Assembly: GCF_014839805.1 (NCBI RefSeq)
Contig: NC_051139.1
Location: forward strand, 3,162,001-3,226,000
Reading direction: 5' to 3'
Length of the DNA stretch: 64,000 nt
Origin: Manduca sexta
Lineage: Eukaryota; Arthropoda; Insecta; Lepidoptera; Sphingidae
Shown: positions 35,169-45,656 of the stretch, piece after piece
Layout of the letters: the number at the start of each line of letters is the position of its first letter
Numbering within the stretch: the first letter of the stretch is position 1
Position numbers and translations under genes: made by a program
Notes under the pieces: generated by a model
Seen by the model: the letters and a program-made list of their open reading frames with translations, nothing else
What the model was told of the DNA's origin: nothing
Database searches by the model: none

Positions 35169-36045
35169 TCCAAACAAACAATACTAGACATAAAACGTTA
35201 GGATTTGAAAAACCTTGATCCATTAATCCAACTTGTAGTTACAATTGTTTTTTAACATTGCAACAATATAGTCCAGACCGGACTGACATTTGAAACGTAC
35301 TTACTGCATATTTGAGTATGCGCGGGGCGATTTGTTATTGCTACACAGTACTTGTGAAAATTACACTAGTTTTGCGCTCGCTAACAAGGCTTACATTGTG
35401 TTTCCTCGCATTTTCATTATTGTGCAACACTAGTTGCAGCTGGACGCAATTTTAGAAATCCTTTCGAACAGGTTAATCTACATAACTTGAATACCAAAGA
35501 ATACTGCGTATGTTTGAACCAATCTAAACGACAAAAACACGTGTAATATTTGAATATCCAACTCACGACCTTCTTTTTAGAGTATAAGTACAAACATTAA
35601 TTGAATATGAGAAAAAATTAGGACTTTTGCAAAGTAATTGTCAATTCACCTATTACTAACAGAGGATCATCCTTTAAAACCTAGACTTAACTTGCTTTAC
35701 AATAAAGGCTCAGTTTTTCAAACATATTACAAAAAGTAGACTAAGTTTACTAAGGCCTGCCTCATTAACTCAATCCCAAATTATAAATTTTATTTCAAGT
35801 ACTAAAATTACACGTGTAGAAAATCGAAAGAAGTTTCATCCGGCAAATTCAAAGAAATCGTTCCGTCCCGTAACTAATCGGCTTACATGAGACAATTAAC
35901 CTGCGAATCACCATCTGATTGAGAGGTCGACGATCTGCAACCACAAAGGTAAAGCCATGGTATTTGAAAAACATTAAGTTAATATAGCCTGGTGTCCTAC
36001 GTGACCGGAGATCGCGACGCTATCAAAATAAAACAATAGCTTGCA
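35169..36045. other. Intergenic AT-rich DNA
   Basis: Nothing recognised. Confidence 0.35.
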
Positions 36046-36050
36046 GTTGC

Positions 36051-36092
36051 GAAGGGTCCATATTCCGATTCCTGTCGGCTTCCCTTTATGTA
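36051..36092 (+). repeat. Dispersed repeat family B
   Basis: GAAGGGTCCATATTCCGATT then CCTGTCGGCTTCCCTTT. Confidence 0.6.
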
Positions 36093-36361
36093 GAATTAAA
36101 GTAAAATCCAACTATCATCATATATATTTGCAGACTGCATTTATGCATATTAAAACCTATAATATGTTGTGTCGGGTTCCTTTCCCAAATTTTTTTACTT
36201 TTCGCCATTGCTACCTTGTGGGTTATGTAAATAGAGAAACATCTTGAAATAAGTACCGCGTGTTGGTTGATTTTTTTGTATACAAATGTAAGTATTTATT
36301 GTGTTCAAGATGTTTGCTAGCTATTATACTATGTAGCAATCCGAGCCGAAGTGTGTAAAGC

Positions 36362-36404
36362 GTGTAAAAAAGCTGTGCGTCGCATCGCATCGCGTCGCAT
36401 CACG
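36362..36404. repeat. GCATC-type pentanucleotide repeat
   Basis: Short run of CGTCGCATCGCATCGCGTCG with an imperfect extension. Confidence 0.75.
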
Positions 36405-36838
36405 TAGGACATCCTGTAACGTGAAATCGATAACAATAGAAGTGGAAAAGCGGATGACTTCTGCGCATCAATAATGGCGGTTCTGAGAAATTTCGCTTTA
36501 TAAAAATACGTACTGTAGTAATTTTTTATCATGAAAGTTTTTATATTACTTGGCCGAAATTAGAATATGTGCCAAATTGAACTTCAACGCAATGCAATGA
36601 TACATAAAAAATACTTATAACTAATATTGGCATTTATGTTTCTTTTTTTTTTTATTTAGTATCAACTTACGGCAATTCGTTGTTATCTTTATAGTAAACT
36701 GTGAATAACTTTGGACGCTGTATACTTATGTAAATGTTGAAAATGTAACAACCATTTGTAAATTTTGTTGTACAGTTGTTTTTCAACCCAAAATAAATAA
36801 ACACAGTGATTTCTAGTTAACTTTGCTTTTACAAACTT

Positions 36839-36912
36839 ACCCCGTTATTAATAAACGTTATTTATCTATGGGCGGAGCATTGCTGTAATAACTAGTCTGT
36901 TTTAGTTTCAGT
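36839..36912 (+). mobile_element. Solo end of the CCCCCTTATT MITE family
   Basis: CCCCGTTATTAATAAACGTT, then ATTTATCTATGGGCGGAGCA and TTGCTGTAATAACTAG match the left end of the 40587-41196 element. No matching right end nearby. Confidence 0.55.
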
Positions 36913-36929
36913 AGTAATGAAGCTTCTTA

Positions 36930-37025
36930 TTAATTAAAATAATTTCAAAATCGGTTTAGTAGTTCCAGAGCCTAGCCCCTAGGAACATTCAATTAACAAA
37001 TAAATTTTTCCTTTTTATAGAATAG
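36930..37025 (+). mobile_element. Degraded LINE 3' tail
   Basis: AAATCGGTTTAGTAGTTCCA, then GAGCCTAG and a TTAACAAATAAATTTTTCC tail resemble the tail at 2922-3200. Confidence 0.45.
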
Positions 37026-37479
37026 ATAACGAAGGAAATTATGGTGATTAATAAAATTATTGAGAAATAATTTTAAATCCTTTATCTCATTGAATTGAAT
37101 AAGGCGCAAAATCCAATCTCCATAACAAAAAAGGACAAATATAATGTGTTAAATATAATTTAATATGTTAAAATTAGACGACTCTAAAACAGACTTAAAG
37201 CTAATTTTCGTACTTAAAGCTAGTTTTCAAATTTTACCACTAATTTCTATTCTACATAACTTAATGACACACAGCAATGAACCTAATGTACCAATTCCAT
37301 CTCGAGCAAACGAAATCGACAGTATACAAAGCATGCGTCAAATGGTACAAAACAAATGTGAATAACATTGGTCAGCAGTGCCGATCCGACCGCAAACACG
37401 TATTTTGACTTCCTTTCACTATCGATTACCGGCGACTTTGCTCACATGCCTCTGGTGTACTAGTGTGCGTATTGTGCTT

Positions 37480-37722
37480 TGATTTGTAAAACCTTTGAAT
37501 TTATATTTTTGTGTTGACTTAAGCTTTGGCAAAGAAATAAAATTGTGTATTTTATGTAACAAAACACAGGATCAGAAAGTTACATGGTGATGCTTAGATT
37601 TGTAAGGTGGTGGTACCATTGAATTTATATTTTTCTGTATTGAGTTAAGCTTCTTCAAAAATGTATAATTCAGAATTTTATTAAAAAACAAAATGGGATC
37701 ATAAAGTAAACAGATGGTGTTT
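37480..37722 (+). repeat. Two-copy tandem repeat, about 120 bp
   Basis: Each unit begins near GAATTTATATTTTT (about 37497 and 37620), continues through AGTTAAGCTT-like and ATTTTAT-like blocks and ends GGATCA then GATGG/GGTGATG. Diverged. The second unit ends just before the Helitron. Confidence 0.6.
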
Positions 37723-37725
37723 ACA

Positions 37726-38564
37726 TCTATATATATAAAAATCAATTGCTGTTCGTTAGTCTCGCTAAAACTGGAGAACGGCTGAACCGATTTGGCTAAT
37801 TTTGGTTTTGAATTATTTGTGGAAGTCCAGGGATGGATTAAACGGTGACGAACATAAATAATAAATAACGGAAAATACTAAAAACGACAATATAAGTTTT
37901 CAATACAAAATGTTCCTACCTGTCAAACATTTCATGTCTTTTCTCTTTTTAGAAATAAAGAACTAACATATATATAGGTGTATTCAGAAATAAGTCTGTT
38001 TCATAGTTGTAATATGAGGTCCGATTTCTTTGGTTTATTTTGTTCAAATACAAAACATTTCAGAAATAAATAAAGTGTAAAAGTGTTAGTTGGTTCTCAA
38101 AAATAGAAAATAAATAAAAAAAATTCAAGACTATAATTAAAATCTATCATCAATTGTTCAGTGCGCGAGAACTTTATTTATTGTTATTGTCGCAAAATCC
38201 CACGGAGATGACTTAGATCGTCGAAGTCAATCAAATGTGCGACGAGCTACCTCACGTGCAAGCCGTACTGGGGCCTTATTCTCTATCCCGCACGTTATTT
38301 TAACAGTGCGTAACAAGCACGTAACACAACGCATCATGTTAAGGACTATAGAAATTTGGCTTACAGAATACCATTCCACGCACATTTCTCGAAGATAACA
38401 TGACACGGCCGCGTTACGCATTTATATCATACAGAATAAGGGCCCTGTTGACTAGCGAGAGACAGATAATGATAACGTACGTATTGGTATGGCAAAATTG
38501 CGTTCCACGATGAATAATAATAATAAATGTATGTAGGTGATACGAAGTTCACCGGGTCATCTAG
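37726..38564 (+). mobile_element. Non-autonomous Helitron
   Basis: Begins TCTATATATATAAAAATC after an A (37725). Near the end a stem GGTGA/TCACC (38536-38540 with 38549-38553) lies upstream of the terminal CTAG (38561-38564), which is followed by T. Insertion between A and T, a 5' TC, a 3' hairpin and CTAG are Helitron hallmarks, and GTTCGTTAGTCTCGCTAAAA is a head shared by lepidopteran Helitrons. No Rep/helicase ORF, so it depends on another copy. A small inverted-repeat element is nested inside. Confidence 0.85.
38270..38444. mobile_element. MITE nested in the Helitron
   Basis: Ends TGGGGCCTTATTCT and, complementary, AGAATAAGGGCCC about 175 bases apart, with no coding capacity. Either inserted into the Helitron or carried as captured DNA. 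Confidence 0.5.
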
Positions 38565-38844
38565 TAATTTAATAAAAGTAATTAAATAATTCTGAATATC
38601 ACAGCCATGAGTTTCAATTATAAAACATCAGTATAGTCAAATGGAACTAATACGTTCCTAGATAGCAATGACATAAATAAGTAAAAATAATTAAGGAATC
38701 TAGAACAAAACATCCATGACTTTGAATTATTAAGCATCAGTGAAGTGCAGTTTTTCGAAATGTAACTCGACACAACATATACTAATATACATAAACGCGG
38801 TTTGCAAACCGTTCTAATGATAATTAGATTATACATAAATGATG

Positions 38845-38886
38845 AAAGGGAAGCGGGCAGGAACCGGATTATATGAACCCTTCGTT
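38845..38886 (-). repeat. Dispersed repeat family B, minus copy
   Basis: AAAGGGAAGCGGGCAGGAAC then CGGATTATATGAACCCTTCG. Confidence 0.6.
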
Positions 38887-39101
38887 ACTGAAACATACCG
38901 TAATACCGCGACAGTCAACCTGAAACATTAGACGTTAACTTAGTTACATAATAAACTTTATCCTAAGGTACGAAGAACTTAATTCCATTAATATCCGATA
39001 TAACACCGAATATCTAAAACAAGAACATGTTTTCCCATGCTGCTTATTTGTTTAACTAGACTATGGTAGTATAATGATTTATGTTTACGCGAATGTTAGA
39101 C

Positions 39102-39245
39102 ATTTCAATAAAACTATTTTGCGACTTTCATCGCGATTTTTATATTATAATTTTTTTCCGACGTTTCGAAGACTTTACAGCCTTTGTAGTCACAGGGCGG
39201 ACTCCCGGAAAAAAAAAAAATATAAACCGCGATAAAATTCATAAA
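39102..39245. repeat. Dispersed repeat family A, copy 4, with inverted arm
   Basis: The family A body (ACGTTTCGAAGACTTTACAG, CACAGGGCGGACTC) is followed by a reverse complement of its own head: ATCGCGATTTTTATATT near 39132 versus AATATAAACCGCGATAAAATTC at 39218-39240. This copy is thus a small fold-back and may show the element's true second end, missing in copies 1-3. Confidence 0.65.
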
Positions 39246-40005
39246 ATACTTTTATTAAATGAATCGTGGTATCTCAATTCAACCAGAATAACTTAAACGA
39301 GAGACCCAACTCAGAAGAATTTTGTGCGCTCGGCTCCACACCGAATGCACGCTCATGTACGGGGGGACATTTATTGTAGCTCTAGGCACACAGTTAAGTG
39401 TATATACCACATGGTTACCAATTCACATTGAGGCTTATAAGGGCTTGCGAACAGTTCCTAGCCTTCTCTCATCCTAAGAGGTTTCTTTATCCTTCCCCTA
39501 CACTTCTTTCCCGGCTCTCCCGTCCCCATTCCCCTAGGGACTGCCGTGGTTGCTAAGCCGAGGGATCGCTTGTACATCATTCGCAGGGTACCCCCGTAAA
39601 ACGTGGTGGAACCCCCCCCCCCCCCCAAAAAAAAAACGGAGGAATTTCACATAACGGAATAATTATTATATATTAATACAAATCCGTTAATAATCCGGTG
39701 TTTTATTGTGCAATATGACCGTTGACCGAAATGAGCTAAATATTGTGGTGCATTACTTGTAAGAGCATGGATTGCCTCATTGTTCGAAGGAAATGAAAGT
39801 ATTTAAAAAGGATGCAATTAATATTTCGCGCACCGGGAACTGTATCCGATATCTCACGGTTCTGAGACGATTAATTGCCACCGTCTCCTGTGGTCTCAAA
39901 ATGTTTTAAATAAAATTTACAAAATTGCATTGAATACATAGCCTGTATTAAAGACATTTACTTACAAAGAATACTGTCAAATATAATACCTTAATGTGCT
40001 ATAAG
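39246..40005. other. Intergenic DNA with poly-C/poly-A tract
   Basis: A run of 17 C (39610-39626) is followed by 10 A. A GC-richer CTCTCATCCTAAGAGG to CCCTAGGGACTGCC patch (39465-39600) looks repeat-like but is not assigned. Confidence 0.4.
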
Positions 40006-40107
40006 TACAGTCAGCGACAAAAGTGAATAACTTTATTTTACATTCAAAAAAATTAATAGGCGTTTTGAAGTATTGAAATTGTTCAGCTACTTTTGTTACT
40101 TACTGTA
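40006..40107. mobile_element. Tc1-like MITE, copy 2 (102 bp)
   Basis: Ends TACAGTCAGCGACAAAAGT and ACTTTTGTTACTTACTGTA, near-perfect inverted repeats bounded by TA. Shortest of the three copies. Confidence 0.8.
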
Positions 40108-40271
40108 CATACAAAGATCAAGATATAATTTCCTATCTTAAAACGTATTCACTAAATTCTATATAAAGAATGGTACTAATGAATTTATAGGTTATGATAT
40201 TTTCAGATTCTTGTTAAATTTGTTCCAGTTGATTTCCCTAAACTATCTTAATTTCGAACACATTTGTCATC

Positions 40272-40345
40272 GGCGCCGTGGCTTAGTTGGTTAAAGCGCC
40301 TGTCTAGTAAACAGGAGATCGCGAGTTCGAATCTCGCCGGGGCCT
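40272..40345 (+). tRNA. tRNA-Thr (anticodon AGT)
   Basis: A 74-base cloverleaf. Acceptor GGCGCCG pairs with CGGGGCC, D-arm sequence GCTTAGTTGGTTAAAGC, anticodon stem CCTGT/ACAGG with loop CTAGTAA (anticodon AGT at 40306-40308), T-arm GCGAG-TTCGAAT-CTCGC. A and B boxes (TGGCTTAGTTGG, GAGTTCGAATC) are intact, and TTTTTT about 18 bases downstream can end Pol III transcription. One acceptor pair, G4 with G69, is a mismatch, which hints at an aging copy. It delivers threonine in translation. Confidence 0.93.
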
Positions 40346-40586
40346 TACATATTACATAACAACGTTTTTTATAATATTTTGTTCAAATATTATGCGTCAT
40401 TATGTATAGTACCTACATACCTATTTTACAGCATAGTAACTCATATTCTTTGGCCTCCGAAAGAAACAAATTATATTATTAAAATGTTTATGTCTAAAAA
40501 TGGCAGCGAAGAATGGTAACAAAAGTACAAATTTGCACCAAAATAATGTATGAATTTAGAGTGTTTGTTTAGGCTGTTTCAACTAA

Positions 40587-41196
40587 CCCCCTTATTCATA
40601 GACGTTATTTATCTAAGGACGGAGCATTGCTGTGATAACAAGTCTGTTTCCCAGCTTTGTTTATCTGACAGCCAATAGGGGACCGGCCTATGCTTGATTT
40701 TGTATATTATTCTATATGTAATGGTTAATAATACGAAAAAGAAGCACTCCTGCGAAAACTGCATAAAAATTGGTTAAAAAATGAGCGAGCAATTCATATT
40801 TAAAATATTGTAATGTGCAGAAGTGGGTGCGATGTGAAGATATCGCTTCATCTCTTTCTTTAGCACGCGTCGTAATTCCTGATGACGTCACATGTAGGTA
40901 TTTCGTCTCTTTTCTGTTTCTTGTAAATTACCCTTTCCACCGAAATTCAATGACTTATAACTTTTTGATTTTTTACCGGATTTTAAAAATTCTTTCTGTG
41001 TTATAATTTATATTATGTAAATATTTGATAATAGTAAAGAACAAAAATTAGTCCGGTACCCTATTGATTCAATGTTAGCCAATCACAACGGCCCTATGTC
41101 CACGCACTTCGAAGGCTGCCATGCCGTCAGCACAGAGAAACATTGTTATCACAGCAAAGATAGAGCTTAGATAAATAACGTCTATGAATAAGGGGG
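40587..41196. mobile_element. MITE with long terminal inverted repeats (610 bp)
   Basis: Left end CCCCCTTATTCATAGACGTT and the right end's complement match for 31 bases, then again over GCTGTGATAACAA, giving inverted repeats of about 55 bases. The interior has no supported gene; it holds a TGACGTCA octamer. The superfamily and target duplication are unclear. Confidence 0.8.
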
Positions 41197-42040
41197 CAAA
41201 TCTATCCAGAATTCCATTCAATTAATAGCTCCCATACACTATACATAACACGCGTAACTTCATCCGTAACAAACGTGTAACCGAGTAGTCAAGTATTTTG
41301 TAACCAATAGTTATGCAAAAAACTCGTGAATGAAGCCCGTACAATGGCCGATCGCACGCTCCTACTATGTGTATATTACAACATCGAAAGCAACGCGCAT
41401 GCGCCCGAAACGGACTGTCAGTTGATTTGCTCAGTAATGCAATGGGAATATAGGACGGAAATATCTTTGGTGAAATTTGTATGTTTATGACCACTTAAAT
41501 ATTGCTATAAAATTTTTATGACTGGAGATGGCCTGTAAGGTATTTGCTTAATTTATTAGCCATTAGTTAGTGCCGTGGGTGTTTATACTATAGTGACTAA
41601 AAATATTCCTAATTCATAATTTATTTATGTGTAAAGGACTATATATTGCACGCAAATTCTTTCAGTTGTTTTACCTTTAAATACTAACGCAATGCACCGA
41701 AATTAATCTTATAAATCTTTTTAACAAATAGCCAAAAATATTTACAACAATATACTAGTTATTCAAATTGATAGACAAGACTGCATGTCGCCTTCAACAT
41801 GGATGACCGAGATCTATGGCATTTAAAACTTGGCGCAAACTAACCGTCCGATAATAAACGTATGATACAAAGTGACTCAAATGTTTATTATGATATCTAC
41901 CAGTCGAAAAGGGTACGCGGATTCATACCGGCTTTCCTTTTGTAATATATTATATGAGCAAACTATTAAAATAAGTAATTATTAAATTAATAATTCATAT
42001 GTATAGCAGAGTGAGCTGAAATCTAATTATAACTTAGATA
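41197..42040. other. Intergenic DNA
   Basis: A small family B copy lies at 41904-41940 (GATTCATACCGGCTTTCC). A 90-codon minus-strand frame (41222-41494) has no support. Confidence 0.35.
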
Positions 42041-42358
42041 TAATATGTACTACGTACTAGATTTGGCGTTCCGAACATTCACAGTGTTCAACTGATTTGA
42101 ACTTATATCCATTCAAACTGACTTTAATGCGGTCAATATTGACAGCTCGTGGTTGTGTATGGGGTGGCGCTCATGATATAAGAACTCGAGTCTAAGTGTA
42201 AACCTGGATTTGATTAAAAAATATTAGTCAAATAAGTAAAATTATTTGTTGTTCAAATGAATAAATAGGTTATAACAGTGACGTTTTGGTTGCCGTTTTG
42301 GTTCAGATTTTCAACAAAAGTTTATATGGACGTTCATGTCTATAGAATGTACGTTAAT
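42041..42358 (+). mobile_element. Repeat family E, plus copy
   Basis: About 315 bases that reappear in reverse at 50605-50905. Shared blocks: GTACTACGTACTAGATTT, GTTCAACTGA, TCCATTCAAACTGA, CTAAGTGTAAAC, a TTATATGGACGTTC block and TCTATAGAATGTACG. No ORF. Probably a DNA transposon derivative. Confidence 0.65.
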
Positions 42359-42689
42359 GAATTATAATTAGTATTAGTATTTAGTACCAACATTTGGCTT
42401 CCCTTTCGGAAAACTTCACCTTTGCCTCCGATATTTACACACAGCACTAATTACAGTAAATGCATCCGTAAATATCCAGATAATACGAATAAAATAACCA
42501 GCACAATGAATATACTTCGTTGTACTCGCTTGCTCGCCACGAGAGCGACAAAAACCCGACACGGCCGTAAACTGAGATTGTACCGTAAAATCTATTGATT
42601 ACCGCGTTTTTGTCCAGATTGTTCTTATTGCGTACACGCGGTGCATCCTTGGCGGTTGAGTTTCACTGGGTTAAAAGTCAGTACGTAGT

Positions 42690-42838
42690 GTAGTAAGCCC
42701 TCCAACTCGGTGGAGTGACGACCTGAGAAAGGTCGCTGGTAAGAACAGGACGAACACAGGGTGAGATGGCGCATATTGGATGAGGCCTTTGTCCAGCAAT
42801 GGACAAAGATGATGGCTGATGATGATGATGATAATGGA
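42690..42838 (+). mobile_element. LINE ORF2 C-terminal tail with GAT repeat
   Basis: PPTRWSDDLRKVAGKN, then after a frameshift EAFVQQWTK, followed by a (GAT)n tail. Same family as 16987 and 52450. Confidence 0.75.
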
Positions 42839-43680
42839 TTAAAAGTTACGTGTGATACAAATTCGATGTTGATACAGTGGCGTAGGTTAATTGCTGCTCC
42901 AAGGCGTCGAGCAAGAGCGAACAAAGGATGACTTTAACAAAACAAACAATAACCCAACGACCTCTCCTCCCTCTGTCTACTGGTGCATGCGACTAAATAT
43001 AAAACTAAGTTATAATTTTTTAAAGGTTTTATTACATTTTCGCACCAAGTGCTGCCTCTACCACCAAACTACGTCTTTATTTATTTTAACGTCACGTTAG
43101 ATGTTGAGTATAATCTGTCCGTGATAGTGACAGTTTAAAGTCGAAGTAATAAGGTTCTGCGTCCGTTTCCTTGGTTGGATTTTATGGTGAAGTATAGGCA
43201 TAAGAGGCAAAGGACCCAGAGGTTGAAACCCGAAGAGATGGTCGGACTAGACCCCCGAACTCCTGAAGATCCCCATCAGCACCGCCCTTCATTAGGTGAC
43301 GGAACGTACCAACTGGAAACAGATTTCGAAACGCAGAAGGAGTCACGATCCTCAGTAATGGGGTAACGACTAAGAACTTCGGGGACCCGCAGTGAAACTT
43401 AATACCTCGGTCAAGCGCTCAATAGAGTCTCTTGTGGTGTGACATGACGCCGACAATACTTGAATCCTAGTTTGGGGTTAACTCAGATTTTTATGTTTTT
43501 TTTATTTTATTTAAAAAAAAAGTTACAGCTACTTTTATATTGAATAAATAAATATTTTTTATTTATTTTAAGTTTATCTCACACTGAACCCAAGATCGTC
43601 TCTTAACAATAATAACCGCCTATTAAATAATAAGTTGTAAACGCAAAACATAATATCGAGTTAGTCATAAATCTCAAACC
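42839..43680. other. Intergenic DNA with an unassigned GC-richer block
   Basis: 43155-43470 is GC-richer with a 63-codon plus-strand frame and stretches such as GGTGACGGAACGTACCAACT. It looks like a decayed transposon but I cannot place it. Confidence 0.3.
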
Positions 43681-43765
43681 ATCACTTTCACGTAATGGGC
43701 GAGGCGGCGCGACGACTTTCTCGCTGACTCGGACGCGCGTGACGTCACACGATGCACATGTGAGT
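43681..43765. promoter_or_regulatory. CpG-rich block with CRE, promoter-like
   Basis: GGGCGAGGCGGCGCGAC and CGGACGCGCGTGACGTCACA within AT-rich DNA. TGACGTCA is the full CREB/ATF site. A GTGAGTAA donor-like motif follows at 43761. A promoter or enhancer is possible; no gene could be attached. Confidence 0.35.
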
Positions 43766-44134
43766 AATGGTATCCCAACATTCCGAGGGGAAAATCAAAT
43801 GTCATTATACTGGTGATGATGCTAAAACCAATGGTCCATGAGGATCAAATGAAAACCTAGCAATATTTTAATTTACTGTGAACAGAATTTCCACTAAAAA
43901 GTTCTCTCATGCTACATCTCACCACAGGCTTTGACTAAAACATCCATCGACATGCTTTTGCTTACAAAAATACAGTGGAAACTAAAAAAGATCCAAAAGA
44001 GTGCCCGCATAGCGAAGGTTGGCCCTGCAATCAATCACAATTTTCTATACGGGCCACAGTAAAGTGATCCATCTGCACCTGTTAGTAAGCAGGATCTAGA
44101 CAGAGTGTCGACTGACGAAATTTTTGGTCACATA

Positions 44135-44636
44135 AATCCATGCAAACGACGCATTTACCCAAGTTCCGAGTAACACACACATCCTAAGCACACATCGATG
44201 TTTGATCGATAAAAATCTAAAGCAAGCAACGTAATCCAATATTGGTTCAAAAACGTCCAGACATAACCGTAGGTATCGTTGGGTGCCGAGAGATGCAACT
44301 CCTCGTATTCAATGTAGTTACAGAGCGACTCAAAAAAAGAACTCTCAAAGATCAATCACTTCAATGACACAAATCTATGCGAGTATCATTTACTCACAAG
44401 TTCCTAGTACTATCCCCATAGGACACAAACCAATATTTGATCGATAACAATCCAAAGCAAACAGCTTGGAGCCAATGTTTGGGCCCGCTCGCCGAAGGTA
44501 TGTGGGCGCGGCGAGTGCTCGTGAAATGTTGAACAAACCTTCACATTTAGCCGTTATCAACAGCCGGTTAATAGAGTTGCTTGGAGTATCGAGTACAGTA
44601 TCTTTGGAATATATTGGAAAATGATAGCTGGCCATA
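44135..44636. repeat. Diverged tandem repeat, about 240 bp unit
   Basis: Two units (starting near 44135 and 44371) share ATCCATGC/ATCTATGC, CAAGTTCCGAG/CAAGTTCCTAG, TTTGATCGATAA, AATC-AAAGCAA and CCAAT-TTGG blocks. A third partial start follows at about 44631, where family C begins. Confidence 0.55.
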
Positions 44637-44790
44637 TAAATTCATCTACGACGTGGTAGGTCTTTGGAATGTGAGAGCTTGAGTTATCACCGCTTTGTAT
44701 ATTTCTGCAGGCAAGCAATAGTATAGAGGCGCTGTTGTGATCTTGTTTGAAGGGCCACTAGCTGGCTACACTTAGCCAGTATAATTATGG
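44637..44790 (+). mobile_element. Repeat family C, head portion
   Basis: GTAGGTCTTTGGAATGTGAG, GGCAAGCAATAG and GTTTGAAGGGCCACTAGCTG align with the head of the 34300 copy. The tail is missing. Confidence 0.45.
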
Positions 44791-45587
44791 CAATAATACT
44801 CTTTGATGAGCAATAACTATTACAATCCCTACGTGGCTAGTGTTGTATTATCCAATATATTATGATTTGGAGGGAGCCTATCGCCATATTAAACAGCAAC
44901 TCCAGTCCAAAACAATTTCTAAATCAAAAAGCTCATACAAAGATTCCTATTAGCATTGAACTCCAAATAACCCGATAAAAAATTGACTAATTACACATAA
45001 TCTGTTCCTTAAATGGGAATATCCCTAGGTCTCATTCATCAAGTATACCTCTGGCCAGCCATAAAACAAATTAATATAGATCAGCTAATTTGATTAGTGA
45101 TACCCGATCAATGAGTTTCCACTTTCAACCATTACTCGTTTCGGTACCACGAACCCATCGCAACATAAATAAAACATGAGTTCGAGTTTTCTCCTCACGT
45201 TTAACGTTTACACGAGTTTGACAACCTATGTAAAATCGGAATGATGCAAAAACAGCACATACAGAAAGTAAATATAAAATACTGATATACAATAGTCGTA
45301 GAAATAAAAAAAAATGATAGAAAAGTAATGGAAGGAATGAATATTAACTCTCAAATACGATTTTGCCTGAGTAAAGTTCAGAATTATTAATATTATATAG
45401 GATATAGTTGTTTCCATAGCTGCTACACTTTTGTAGGTAGACAAATTATTGGTTATTTTAGATTTTAGACAAACTAAGATTATTAATTTTATTTAAATAG
45501 AATATATTTTACCTTAAATTATAATGTCCCTAATCCTATTGCGAAATATTTATTACACGACACATACTATCGTAAAGCAATTTGAGT
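44791..45587. other. Intergenic AT-rich DNA
   Basis: Nothing recognised. Confidence 0.35.
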
Positions 45588-45656
45588 CTTAACGCGTTCT
45601 TTATTGATCTCAAATACCCTGTATGAGTATTTGAGATCAATAAAGAACGCGTTAAG
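45588..45656. repeat. Perfect 30 bp hairpin
   Basis: Arms at 45588-45617 and 45627-45656 are exact reverse complements (core GCGTTCTTTATTGATCTC) around a 9-base loop. A perfect 30 bp stem suggests a recent origin, or a tiny fold-back element. Confidence 0.95.
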
